DNA of 16,042 nucleotides from JANNHP01 sp031404455 (GTDB taxonomy: Bacteria > Planctomycetota > JAJSAM01 > JAJVHW01), in assembly GCA_031404455.1 (NCBI GenBank), contig JANNHP010000025.1, forward strand, positions 1 to 16,042, read 5' to 3'. The position numbers and the translations under genes were made by a program. Of the stretch, positions 7,289-14,143 are shown piece by piece (within the stretch, counting starts at the first letter, position 1; each line of letters begins with the position of its first letter). The notes beneath the pieces were generated by a model, which was given only the letters and a program-made list of their open reading frames with translations, did no database searches and was not told the DNA's origin.

Positions 7289-8575
7289 ATGTCCGAGCAG
7301 ATCATCCGAGACATCCGTAACCCGAACTCGCTCTCGCGGCGCGACGTCCTGCGCTACTCCCTCGCGGGAGCCGGCCTCGTGGCGCTCGGGCCCCTGTCGA
7401 AGTACATCCCCGTCGCGAGCGGCGCGCCGCAGAGCCTGAAGCGGCTCGTCGTGGTGAACTGCTTCGGCGGCAACGACACGCTGAACATGTTCGTGCCGGT
7501 GAAGCTCTCGAACTACTACACGCGGCGCGCCGGCCTCGCGGTGCCTGAGGCCGAGTGCCTCTCGCTCGCGAGCGGCGGCTCGTACGGCACGTCCAACTAC
7601 CGGCTCCACCCGGCGATGCCGAAGCTCGCGGCGATGTGGGGGCAGGGCCAGGTGGCCGCCGTGAACCGCGTCGGCTACCCGGACGCGAACACGAGCCACT
7701 TCACGAGCATGGACATCTTCAGCTTCGGCGTGCGCGGCTCGTTCGGCCCGCTCGGGATCCCCACGAGCGGATGGATCGCGCGCTTCTGCGACCAGTACGC
7801 TCCGACGCCGCTCGGCGCGGTGACGGTCAACGTCGGCCGCCCGCGCGACATCATCGGCGGCAACACGAGCCCGCTCCCGGTGAGCCGCCTCTCGTCGTTC
7901 AAGATCAACGGTTCCGGCTCCGCGCACGCGCACCGTCTGACCGCGGCGAAGGGCCTCATCGACGGCTTCAGCGGCACGGCCCGCACCGAGGCGCAGAAGA
8001 CCACTCTCGCGCAGGCGCACTCGCTGACGACGCAGGTGGCGGGCGCCCTGACGAGCTACTCGAGCGCCGTCGTCTACCCGAACGAGTCGCTCTCGAACCA
8101 GATGAAGGACATCGCTGTCCTCATCCAAGGCGGCTTCGAGACGCGGATCTTCTACACGGGCATCGGCGGCTTCGACACGCACGACCAGCAGGGCATGGCG
8201 ACCGGTTCCCAGGCGAACCTCTTCGCGCGGATCGACAACGCCCTCGGCGCCTTCGCCGACGACATGAAGGCGATGGGCACGTGGAACGACACGGTCATCG
8301 CGGTCATCACGGAGTTCGGCCGCCGCAACTACGTCAACGGCAACCTCGGCACCGACCACGGCCACGCCTACACGGTGCTGCTCACGGGCGGCGCGGTGCG
8401 CGGCGGCGTCTTCGGTCCCGACATGACGGATGCGGACCTCGCCTCCGAGTACCCGGCCTACGGCGTCGACTTCCGCTCGATCTACAAGGAGATCCTCGAC
8501 GGCCACATGAACGTCAACCCGGCGCCCGTGTTCCCCGAGGCGCTGGCGATCGAGAACACGCTCGGGATCGTGTAG
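7289..8575 (+). CDS. DUF1501 protein with Tat-type signal
   Basis: The protein has 428 residues. It starts 24 bases after the DUF1800 stop behind GAGGAG. The N-terminus has SRRDVLRYSLAGAG (RR at residues 17-18), a twin-arginine export signal with a cut near residue 46. The DUF1501 pattern follows: VVVNCFGGNDTLNMFVP, then AVNRVGYPDANTSHFTSMD, GFDTHDQQ (~294), TEFGRR (~341) and TDHGHAYTVLLTGG (~356). The Asp/His-rich signatures recall the sulfatase/alkaline-phosphatase superfamily to which DUF1501 is often compared, but no reaction is known. Export in folded form suggests a cofactor or metal taken up in the cytoplasm. It is the last gene of the operon and its stop codon is the first triplet of a 17-bp terminator hairpin. 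Confidence 0.92.
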   Translation: MSEQIIRDIRNPNSLSRRDVLRYSLAGAGLVALGPLSKYIPVASGAPQSLKRLVVVNCFGGNDTLNMFVPVKLSNYYTRRAGLAVPEAECLSLASGGSYGTSNYRLHPAMPKLAAMWGQGQVAAVNRVGYPDANTSHFTSMDIFSFGVRGSFGPLGIPTSGWIARFCDQYAPTPLGAVTVNVGRPRDIIGGNTSPLPVSRLSSFKINGSGSAHAHRLTAAKGLIDGFSGTARTEAQKTTLAQAHSLTTQVAGALTSYSSAVVYPNESLSNQMKDIAVLIQGGFETRIFYTGIGGFDTHDQQGMATGSQANLFARIDNALGAFADDMKAMGTWNDTVIAVITEFGRRNYVNGNLGTDHGHAYTVLLTGGAVRGGVFGPDMTDADLASEYPAYGVDFRSIYKEILDGHMNVNPAPVFPEALAIENTLGIV

Positions 8576-8611
8576 GAGTCCGGCCGAGTAACGAACTCGG
8601 CCGGACTCCTA
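8573..8611 (+). terminator. Perfect 17-bp hairpin terminator starting at the DUF1501 stop codon
   Basis: TAGGAGTCCGGCCGAGT (8573-8589) pairs without mismatch with ACTCGGCCGGACTCCTA (8595-8611) around the loop AACGA. The first three bases are the stop codon itself. No T-tract follows. Position and stability make it the operon's terminator or 3'-end stabiliser. Confidence 0.85.
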
Positions 8612-8710
8612 GATCGACGACGCACGCCAAGACGGCACGTCGGCGCCTGGCACCGGTCTCCGAACGCGCCCGGCGCCGCCTTCGTGTGATCGCGGCTACC
8701 CTGGGGAGTC

Positions 8711-9181
8711 ATGTTCCGAGGAACGCTCGTTGCGATCTTCACCGCGCCCGACTCAGGGGCGCCCATGATCGGCCATTCCCGCATCGAGGCGAGAGCGGCG
8801 TGCGGCCTCACCGGGGATCGCTACGCGACCGACGTCGCCCTCCACGATCGCGGGTACACGAAGATCCGGCACGTGACGCTCCTCGAGGAGGAGACCGTCG
8901 CGGCTCTCGCGCGCGATCACGGGATCGACGTGGCGCCGATCCTGCTGCGCCGGAACCTGCTGACGCACGGTGTGCCGCTCGCGCACCTGATCGGCCGCAG
9001 GTTCCGGATCGGCGCGGTCGTGCTCAAGGGGACGGAACTCGCGGAGCCCTGCCGGTACCTCGCCGATCTCATCGGGAAGCCGGTGCTCGCGCCGCTTCTC
9101 AACCGCGGGGGGATCCGCGCGGAGATCGTCGAGGGCGGCGAACTCCGCGCCGGGGACGAGATCACGCCGATCGACGGGTGA
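8711..9181 (+). CDS. MOSC domain-containing protein
   Basis: The protein has 156 residues and consists of little more than a MOSC domain (the C-terminal module of molybdenum cofactor sulfurases, also found in small stand-alone proteins such as YiiM and YuaD). It shows LLRRNLLTHGVPL, IGAVVLKGTELAEPCRYL with the conserved cysteine at C114, and a closing GGIRAEIVEGGELRAGDEI, the usual end of the fold. The family handles sulfur carried on that cysteine in molybdenum-cofactor or detoxification reactions. The exact substrate cannot be inferred. It has no signal peptide or membrane segment, so it is cytoplasmic. It is separated from the DUF1501 operon by the terminator and about 100 bp, so it is probably its own unit. 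GGGGAG lies unusually close (3 bases) to the ATG. Confidence 0.88.
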   Translation: MFRGTLVAIFTAPDSGAPMIGHSRIEARAACGLTGDRYATDVALHDRGYTKIRHVTLLEEETVAALARDHGIDVAPILLRRNLLTHGVPLAHLIGRRFRIGAVVLKGTELAEPCRYLADLIGKPVLAPLLNRGGIRAEIVEGGELRAGDEITPIDG

Positions 9182-9259
9182 GCGCCGCGCGGGCTGCGGC
9201 CGCCGCACGCCTGCCACCCTCGCGGCCGTCCCGAGACGCGGCGGGCGCGAAGGAGGACG

Positions 9260-9354
9260 ATGCGCGCAGCGACGTCGTGGGCGGCGGCGGTGGCGATCGG
9301 CTGCGCGACGCTGCTCGCGGTCTCGATCGGCGGCGCGGCCGTGGCCGCGTCGCG
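9260..9354 (+). other. Signal-peptide-like start with AGGAGG, no proper gene body
   Basis: AAGGAGG is followed after three bases by an ATG whose first 30 codons read like a signal peptide (MRAATSWAAAVAIGCATLL, then GGAAVAAS). From 9355 the frame runs antisense through the histidine kinase gene and loses protein-like character. It may be a gene remnant cut off by the kinase locus, a very short exported peptide, or chance. A GC inverted repeat CGCGGCC-GT-GGCCGCG (9334-9349) lies at its end, six bases past the kinase stop, and may act as that gene's terminator. Confidence 0.2.
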
Positions 9355-10788
9355 TCATACGGTGACAGGCAGCCGCACCCGGAACACCGCGCCGCCGCCC
9401 GGACGGTCGGCGACCTCGATCGTGCCGCCGTGGGCGCGAACGATCCAGTCGACGATCGCGAGGCCGAGGCCCGCGCCCTCGCGGCGGTCGCGGCCCTCGT
9501 TCACGCGGAAGAAGCGCTCGAAGATGCGCGCGCGGTCGGTCGCCGGGATGCCGGGACCGGTGTCCTCCACGTCGAGGACGGCGTGGCCGTTCTCGCGCGA
9601 GAGCGCGACCGCGACCGAGCCGCCGGCCGGCGTGAACTTCACGGCGTTCGCGACGAGGTTCTGCAGCAGCGCGCTGAGGTACATAGGGTCGCCGAGGACG
9701 GCGACGCCATCGTCGGCGGAGCACGCGAGCGAGACGGAGTCCTCGGCAGCCATGTCGGCGAACTCGTCGCAGACGCCGCGCGTCAGCTCCGGCATCGCGA
9801 CGCGCACCTTCCGGACCGCGGCGCGTCCGTCGTCGGCGCGGGCGAGGGCCAGGAGGTTCTCGGTGATCTCGGCCATGCGCGCGGCGATGCGCCGCTGACG
9901 TTCGAGTCCGTCGCGGTACTCCTTCCCGGTGCGCTCGCGGCGCAGGAGGAGTTCGACGTTACCGAGGAGGACGGCGAGCGGCGTGCGCAGTTCGTGGCTC
10001 GCGTCGGACGTGAAGCGCCGCTGGCGCTCGAGCGCGTCGCCGAGACGGTCGAGCGCGGAGTTGAGCGTCGTCGAGAGACTCGCGAGTTCGAGGACGACGG
10101 TCTCCGGCACGAGCCGGCGCGACGGGTCCTCGGGCGTGAGCGCCGCCGCCTCCGCAGTCATCCGCCGGATCGGTTCGAGGACGCGCCGCGCGACGAGGAC
10201 GCCGCCCACCGCCGTGACGCCGAGCGCCGCTGCGCCGATCAGCCCGAGGAACCCGAGGAGGCTCGCGAGCGAGGCGTCGCGCGGACGGCTGTCCTTCGCC
10301 ACGACGATCTGCCAGCGGCGGTCCGCAGGCGCGGGCGGCGTCCACGTTCCGCCCGGCTTGCCCGCCTCGACGCGGACGAGGAAGGAGTACGTCACGACGC
10401 CGCACGGCATCGCGTCGGGCCCCTGGGCCAGTTCCGTGAAGACGAACGCGTCCTCGCTCCACGGCGCCGCCGGCGCCAGCTGGCTCGTCCCGAGCGACGG
10501 CGACGGGTAGCGGGGCTTGCCCTTCGGGTCGTACATCACCGCGTACGCGCCGGAACCCGGCGCCCCGTACTCGGGCATCGTGCGCGTGGACGCCTCGAAC
10601 TCCGGGCCGTCCTTGTCCACCTCGAGGATGCCCGCGAGCGTCTTCGCGCGAAAGCGCAGGTCCTCCTCGAACGCCGCGTGCGCCTCGCGGCTCGACCGCA
10701 CGTAGACCGTCGCGACGATGCCGGCGATCACGCCGGTGTTGAGCACGGCGAGTCCGACGAGCAGCACCGTCCGGAGACTACGAGCCAC
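9355..10788 (-). CDS. Sensor histidine kinase (HisKA type, EnvZ/PhoQ-like architecture)
   Basis: The protein has 477 residues and a GTG start. Membrane segments are at about 8-30 and 176-200, enclosing a ~145-residue periplasmic sensor with no recognised fold. A HAMP linker follows (about 200-250), then the phosphoacceptor helix FTSDASHELRTPLAVLLGN with His265. The ATPase domain has an N-box around N381 (LVANAVKFTPAGG), G1 DTGPGIP (409-415), an F-box IFERFFRV and G2 GAGLGLAIVDWI. All catalytic elements are intact. The start overlaps the regulator's stop by 11 bp, so translation is probably coupled. With the adjacent secreted PepSY protein, the sensor may read an envelope signal such as divalent cations, by analogy to PhoQ. 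That is inference. Confidence 0.95.
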   Translation of the reverse strand: MARSLRTVLLVGLAVLNTGVIAGIVATVYVRSSREAHAAFEEDLRFRAKTLAGILEVDKDGPEFEASTRTMPEYGAPGSGAYAVMYDPKGKPRYPSPSLGTSQLAPAAPWSEDAFVFTELAQGPDAMPCGVVTYSFLVRVEAGKPGGTWTPPAPADRRWQIVVAKDSRPRDASLASLLGFLGLIGAAALGVTAVGGVLVARRVLEPIRRMTAEAAALTPEDPSRRLVPETVVLELASLSTTLNSALDRLGDALERQRRFTSDASHELRTPLAVLLGNVELLLRRERTGKEYRDGLERQRRIAARMAEITENLLALARADDGRAAVRKVRVAMPELTRGVCDEFADMAAEDSVSLACSADDGVAVLGDPMYLSALLQNLVANAVKFTPAGGSVAVALSRENGHAVLDVEDTGPGIPATDRARIFERFFRVNEGRDRREGAGLGLAIVDWIVRAHGGTIEVADRPGGGAVFRVRLPVTV

Positions 10789-11473
10789 GTTTCACCGCGG
10801 AGTCCTCGGGCGTCAGTGCGTACCCAGCGCCGCGCACCGTGCGGATGAGCGGCGCGCCGCCCTGCGTGCCGAGCTTGCGGCGAATGCGGCTCAGGAGCAC
10901 CTCGAGGACGTTGCTCGCGCCGTCGAACTCGTCGTCGTAGACCCGCTCGATGATCTCGCTGCGCGTGAACACGCGGCCGGGTTCGCGCATCAGCACGTAG
11001 ACGATCTCGAACTCCTTCGCGGTGAGCGGAACGACTTCGCCGCCCCGCCGCACTTCCCTCGCCGCGGGATCGAGCTCGAGGTCGCCGCAGCGCAGGCGGC
11101 TCTCCGAACCGCGCGGTCCGCGCCGCAGGAGCGCCCGGAGGCGCGCAAGCAGTTCCTCCCACGCGAACGGCTTCACCAGGTAGTCGTCGGCGCCGGCGTC
11201 GAGTCCGGCGACGCGGTCCGGCGTGGAGTCGCGCGCGGTGAGGATCAGCACGGGCGCGCGGCCGCCCTTCTTCCGCATGCGGCGCAGGATCTCGAGACCG
11301 CTCATGTCCGGGAGCATCACGTCGAGCACGGCCACGTCGTACTCGACGGTCGTCGCGCGCCAGAGGCCGTCCTCGCCCGTCATCGCGAGGTCGACGGCGT
11401 AGCCCTCCTCCACGAGTCCCGCGCGCACGATCTCGGCGAGGTCGGGGTCGTCTTCGACGACGAGGACGCGCAT
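10778..11473 (-). CDS. OmpR/PhoP-family response regulator
   Basis: The protein has 231 residues. The receiver domain (1-~118) has the acidic pair D8/D9, phosphoacceptor D51 (VLDVMLPD), T79 and K101 (VKPF). The winged-helix DNA-binding domain (about 127-222) has LTAKEFEIVYVLMREPGRVF, the recognition-helix stretch VLEVLLSRIRRKL, and the closing wing RTVRGAGYAL. ATG 11473 is chosen because the receiver starts right there (MRVLVVEDD) and GCGGGGGA lies just upstream; the frame also runs further upstream without protein character. That binding site is buried in one arm of a 17-bp inverted repeat (see the RNA element at 11476). Regulators of this family bind direct repeats with an 11-bp period, which are present upstream of two genes of this locus. 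Confidence 0.96.
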   Translation of the reverse strand: MRVLVVEDDPDLAEIVRAGLVEEGYAVDLAMTGEDGLWRATTVEYDVAVLDVMLPDMSGLEILRRMRKKGGRAPVLILTARDSTPDRVAGLDAGADDYLVKPFAWEELLARLRALLRRGPRGSESRLRCGDLELDPAAREVRRGGEVVPLTAKEFEIVYVLMREPGRVFTRSEIIERVYDDEFDGASNVLEVLLSRIRRKLGTQGGAPLIRTVRGAGYALTPEDSAVKRGS

Positions 11474-11475
11474 CA

Positions 11476-11676
11476 GTGTCCCCCGCTCGAAGCTCGCGAG
11501 CACTTGACCGTGAGATCTTCGGCCGAGGCAAGGCACCGAGCCCGGAAGGCGACCCTCACGGGTCGCAAGGGAGGGCGAGTAACGCAGCATCGGCCGAAGA
11601 GATCCGGCCAAGTGCCGCGCGGGATCGAACTCGCTACCGACCTGCTCATCGTGACGAAACTTCGAGCGGGGGACAC
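11476..11676 (-). ncRNA. Candidate structured RNA element / translational switch in the leader of the response regulator
   Basis: Read on the minus strand, this gap is a nested inverted repeat. P1: GTGTCCCCCGCTCGAAG (11676-11660) pairs perfectly over 17 bp with 11492-11476. P2: CACTTGGCCG (11614-11605) pairs with CGGTCAAGTG (11510-11501), with one G-U. P3: TCTTCGGCCGA (11600-11590) pairs over 11 bp with 11526-11516. P4: GCGACCC-GTGA-GGGTCGC (11566-11549) is capped by GUGA, a GNRA tetraloop on this strand only. P1 begins three bases after the stop of gene B and contains the regulator's GCGGGGGA binding site, which ends a few bases before its ATG. It may be a translational-coupling switch, an unknown cis-RNA, or a MITE with 17-bp terminal inverted repeats. 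I do not recognise a known riboswitch class. Confidence 0.55.
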
Positions 11677-11679
11677 AGC

Positions 11680-12465
11680 TCAGCGACCGCGGCGGATCGT
11701 GCTCGCCCTGAGGACGAGACGCGCCCCGCGCTCGCGGCACTCGACGACGCCGAGTTCCGGCGCGAACCAGCGGAGCTCGACCGTGCCGTCGCCCTCGTCC
11801 ACCTCGCGGACGCGCAGGCAGTCCGCGTGGCGTCCCGCACCGGTCGTCACCGCGGCGCGCGCGCTCTCCGCGCGACTCGTCTTCGAGTAGGACGGCGGCG
11901 CGTCCTCGGGCCGCCACACGTCGCCCGGCCGCGGGTCGGCGGGCATCATCACCGCGGGCGCGGCCCCCGTGACGAGGTCCGCGGGATCGGTCGCGCTCGC
12001 ACGGCCGACGATCCAGCCGTCGGGTTCGTTCGCGTCGTCGCCGTCGTCGTCGTCCGGGTCGTCGTCCTCGACCTCGCCGAACGTCCAGACCGCGCCGTCG
12101 TCCGACTGCGCGACGAAGACCTGCTCGCGCCCGGCTGGCGCGCCGGCCTTGAACGTCAGCGACTCGATCACGCGGCACGGCACGAGCGTCTCGTTCCAGA
12201 GGAACTCGCGCGTCGTGCGCAGGTGCGTCTCCACCACCGTGACGACCGCGCCCTCTTCGCGCCCCGAGTAGACCTTCACCGCGCCCGGGACGAACGGGAG
12301 GAGCCGGTTCGTCACGTCGAGCGGCCGCGTGAACACCGGAGCCGTCGCGGGATCCTGCGCGCGAGCGTCTTCCGGCGCCGGAGCGAGACCGGCGCACAAG
12401 AGGCCGATCGCGCCGAGAGAGATCCGCGAGATCGAGGGACCTCGAGTCGCGTCGTTCTTACCCAT
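11680..12465 (-). CDS. Secreted protein of unknown function (paralog B) with acidic insert
   Basis: The protein has 261 residues. ATG 12465 follows GGAGG at six bases. It has a signal peptide of about 36 residues ending near ARAQ. It is homologous along its length to the product at 13307-14104: shared are APVFTRPLDVTN, LPFVPGAVKV, a DDGAVWTFGEV segment, the MPADPRPGDVWRPED block, and the C-terminal RWFAPELGVVE. Two cysteines (C97, C216) match C105 and C221 of the paralog, possibly a disulfide. Where A reads VDNYEDG, B carries an acidic run of about a dozen residues (about 133-144), echoing the acidic tail of the PepSY protein next door. The family has no function known to me; its members are typically exported. 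It lies 41 bp behind PepSY, likely co-transcribed. Confidence 0.88.
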   Translation of the reverse strand: MGKNDATRGPSISRISLGAIGLLCAGLAPAPEDARAQDPATAPVFTRPLDVTNRLLPFVPGAVKVYSGREEGAVVTVVETHLRTTREFLWNETLVPCRVIESLTFKAGAPAGREQVFVAQSDDGAVWTFGEVEDDDPDDDDGDDANEPDGWIVGRASATDPADLVTGAAPAVMMPADPRPGDVWRPEDAPPSYSKTSRAESARAAVTTGAGRHADCLRVREVDEGDGTVELRWFAPELGVVECRERGARLVLRASTIRRGR

Positions 12466-12506
12466 GACCAGCCTCCGCTCGTTGGCACCCAGGGCGATCT
12501 CGTCGA

Positions 12507-13169
12507 TCAGTCGTCTTCGCCTTCGTCGCCGTCCTCGTCATCCTCATCTTCGTCGTCTTCGTCCTCGTCGTCCCCATCCTCCTCGTCGTCCGGGACGACC
12601 TGACCGTCGGCGCGGCTGAGATCCAGCTCGCTCCGCGCGCCCTTCGCCACGGCCCCGACTTCGAAGACGGGCTTGCCGTCCTCGTCGTCGAGCTCGACGT
12701 GGACGATCGCGACTCCCGCGGTCCCGCCGATCGCCGCGCGCGCCTTCGAGACGATGTCCGCGAGCGAGAGCCCCGGCGTCGCGAGGAGCGCCGCGTACTT
12801 CTTCGCCTCGGCGGCGTCGTCGTCTTCCGCCTGCGAGACGACGACGCCGTCCTCGGCGTTCACCACGACGTCGTGCAGCTTCGCGCCGTCGACGATCGCG
12901 ATCTCCCAGACGACGAGCGACTTCTCGTCCCTGCGCAGCGTGCCGAGATCGATCTCGACGGCCGTGCCGGGTCGCGCGGCCAACGCGGCGGCGATCGCCT
13001 GTTCGGGCGCGACGAGGCGCGAGGTCATGACCTCGAAGACCCGGAGCACGCGCGACGACTCCTTCGCGCGCGCCGCGGGCGCCGGACGCGCCTCGTCGGC
13101 CGCGTGGACGACGCCGACGGCGGCCGCAGTCGCGGCAGCGACGATGAGTCCGATCGTGATGGCGCGCAT
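12507..13169 (-). CDS. Exported double-PepSY protein with poly-acidic C-terminal tail
   Basis: The protein has 220 residues. ATG 13169 follows GAGGAGGG. The signal peptide is cut near VHA (residue 23). Two PepSY-like modules are visible: about 52-115 (VAPEQAIAAALAARPG, VWEIAIVDG, DVVVNAEDGVVV) and about 133-192 (LSLADIVSKARAAIGG, PVFEVGAV, LDLSRADGQVV). PepSY modules are periplasmic, best known as protease-inhibitory or substrate-binding units. Residues 194-220 are 24 Asp/Glu and 3 Gly, a probable cation-binding or disordered tail. The tail's codons are repetitive, suggesting repeat expansion. Small PepSY proteins are often encoded beside PhoPQ-like two-component systems, as here. The gene has its own candidate operator/promoter at 13248-13280 and a hairpin in its leader. 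Confidence 0.92.
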   Translation of the reverse strand: MRAITIGLIVAAATAAAVGVVHAADEARPAPAARAKESSRVLRVFEVMTSRLVAPEQAIAAALAARPGTAVEIDLGTLRRDEKSLVVWEIAIVDGAKLHDVVVNAEDGVVVSQAEDDDAAEAKKYAALLATPGLSLADIVSKARAAIGGTAGVAIVHVELDDEDGKPVFEVGAVAKGARSELDLSRADGQVVPDDEEDGDDEDEDDEDEDDEDGDEGEDD

Positions 13170-13201
13170 CTCGAGCCCTCCTCGTGAACAGGTCGTCGCG
13201 A

Positions 13202-13230
13202 GTCCCTTGCCGCTCGTTGCGGCAAGGGAC
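13202..13230 (-). terminator. Perfect 12-bp hairpin (loop AACGA) between gene A and PepSY
   Basis: On the transcribed strand GTCCCTTGCCGC pairs perfectly with GCGGCAAGGGAC around AACGA, the same loop as the terminator at 8573-8611. It lies 77 bases beyond the stop of gene A, but also downstream of the candidate PepSY promoter, inside that gene's predicted leader. It could therefore terminate gene A, attenuate PepSY, or both. There is no T-tract. Confidence 0.65.
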
Positions 13231-13247
13231 CGCGTTTCCGGACGCCG

Positions 13248-13280
13248 AGGCTAGTCGCCCCGTCTGAACGGTTCATGAAC
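13248..13280 (-). promoter_or_regulatory. Candidate OmpR/PhoP-type box and -10 upstream of PepSY
   Basis: On the minus strand GTTCATGAACCGTTCA (13280-13265) is a direct repeat GTTCA-N6-GTTCA with an 11-bp period. Exactly 11 bases later TAGCCT (13253-13248) fits a TANNNT -10. The predicted transcript would start near 13241, giving a ~70-base leader. The first half-site is also part of the palindrome GTTCATGAAC. The arrangement copies that upstream of gene A. Confidence 0.55.
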
Positions 13281-13306
13281 GAACCCGAAACCTCGCGTGG
13301 CGGGGC

Positions 13307-14104
13307 TCACCGGGCTCGGAGCGTCGAGGATTCGAGCTTCGTCTGCTCTCCCGCGGTCTTCGTCGCGACGACGCCGACCCCGGGCGCGTACCACTTCGTC
13401 TCCTTCTCCCCGGTCGCAGGGCTGAACTCGCGGACCTCGATGCAGCCCGTGAACTTCCCCGCGGGCGTCGTCACCTTGCGGTCCAGACGGTGGATCGTGT
13501 CGACCTCGACCGAACCGTCGGGGAGGTCCTCGGGACGGAACACGTCGCCCACTTCGGGGTTCGCGGGCATGAAGATCGCGGGCGTCGCGACCGTCTGCGT
13601 CTCGGGCGGGTCGCTCCCGACCGGCCCGCCGACGAGCCAGCTCCCGCCGTGGTCCACGACGACGCCGTCCTCGTAGTTGTCCACGACCTCGCCGAAGTAG
13701 TAGACGGTGCCGTCGTCCGCCTGGGCGAAGTAGTTCATCGAGATCTCGACGAGCACGCCGTCGTCGAAGGCGATCTCCTCGAACGTGCGGCAGGCGACCG
13801 TGGCGCCGCCGAGGACGAAGCTCCGCGTCTCCGATCGGAAGATGTCGACGTCGGTCACCCGCGCGCCTTCGCTGCGTCCCTGGGCCACTTTCACGGCGCC
13901 CGGGACGAACGGGAAGAACGTGTTCGTGAACACCAGCGGTGTCGTGAACACGGGCGCCGTGGACGGGACCGCGGCTTGCGCCACGGGGGGCGCCCCGCCG
14001 GCGCCCGCGACGAGCGCGATCGACACCGCGAGCGCGACGATCCGCGCGGTGGAACGCAAGGTGCGAGCCGAGCGCCGGGGACGTCCTGCCTTCGTGATCT
14101 TCAT
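13307..14104 (-). CDS. Secreted protein of unknown function (paralog A)
   Basis: The protein has 265 residues. ATG 14104 sits five bases behind AGGAGG. A long basic n-region (MKITKAGRPRRSARTLR) leads into a hydrophobic segment with a probable cut near AQAA (about residue 45). The mature part shows APVFTTPLVFTN, FFPFVPGAVKV, NYFAQADDGTVYYFGEV, SWLVGG, the FMPANPEVGDVFRPED block, and a C-terminal KWYAPGVGVVATK. This is a recognisable exported family in many bacteria whose function I do not know. Cysteines C105 and C221 are conserved in paralog B. The gene is preceded by a candidate GTTCA-N6-GTTCA operator shared with the PepSY promoter, so it is probably a target of the neighbouring two-component system. 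Divergent from the kinase-like gene. Confidence 0.88.
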   Translation of the reverse strand: MKITKAGRPRRSARTLRSTARIVALAVSIALVAGAGGAPPVAQAAVPSTAPVFTTPLVFTNTFFPFVPGAVKVAQGRSEGARVTDVDIFRSETRSFVLGGATVACRTFEEIAFDDGVLVEISMNYFAQADDGTVYYFGEVVDNYEDGVVVDHGGSWLVGGPVGSDPPETQTVATPAIFMPANPEVGDVFRPEDLPDGSVEVDTIHRLDRKVTTPAGKFTGCIEVREFSPATGEKETKWYAPGVGVVATKTAGEQTKLESSTLRAR

Positions 14105-14143
14105 CGATGCCTCCTGTCGGTCGTGGTCTGGAACACGGAGGCG

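Noticed and set aside
4796..8506. 1236-codon minus-strand open frame
   Set aside because: Long antisense frames are expected in DNA with this GC3 bias. It mirrors the DUF1800 and DUF1501 genes, whose motifs are clear on the plus strand, and its own translation is low-complexity Arg/Val/Asp/Glu.
7555..10848. 1097-codon plus-strand open frame spanning DUF1501, MOSC and the histidine kinase
   Set aside because: Out-of-frame or antisense to three well-supported genes, with no recognisable motif.
11501..11614. The inner inverted repeats at 11501-11526 and 11590-11614 as a plain terminator of gene B
   Set aside because: The arms are separated by about 60 bases, there is no T-tract, and the helices nest inside a larger one that reaches the regulator's start. 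A leader structure explains more of the sequence.
11474..11679. A GTTCA-N6-GTTCA operator upstream of the response regulator itself
   Set aside because: I searched the gap on both strands and found no such repeat, so direct autoregulation at this start is not supported. Autoregulation could only come through readthrough from the PepSY or A promoters.
12510..12597. Pyrimidine-rich repetitive tract that looks like a triplet microsatellite
   Set aside because: It is explained as the coding sequence of the poly-Asp/Glu tail of the PepSY protein on the minus strand. The units are degenerate GAC/GAG codons, not a strict repeat.
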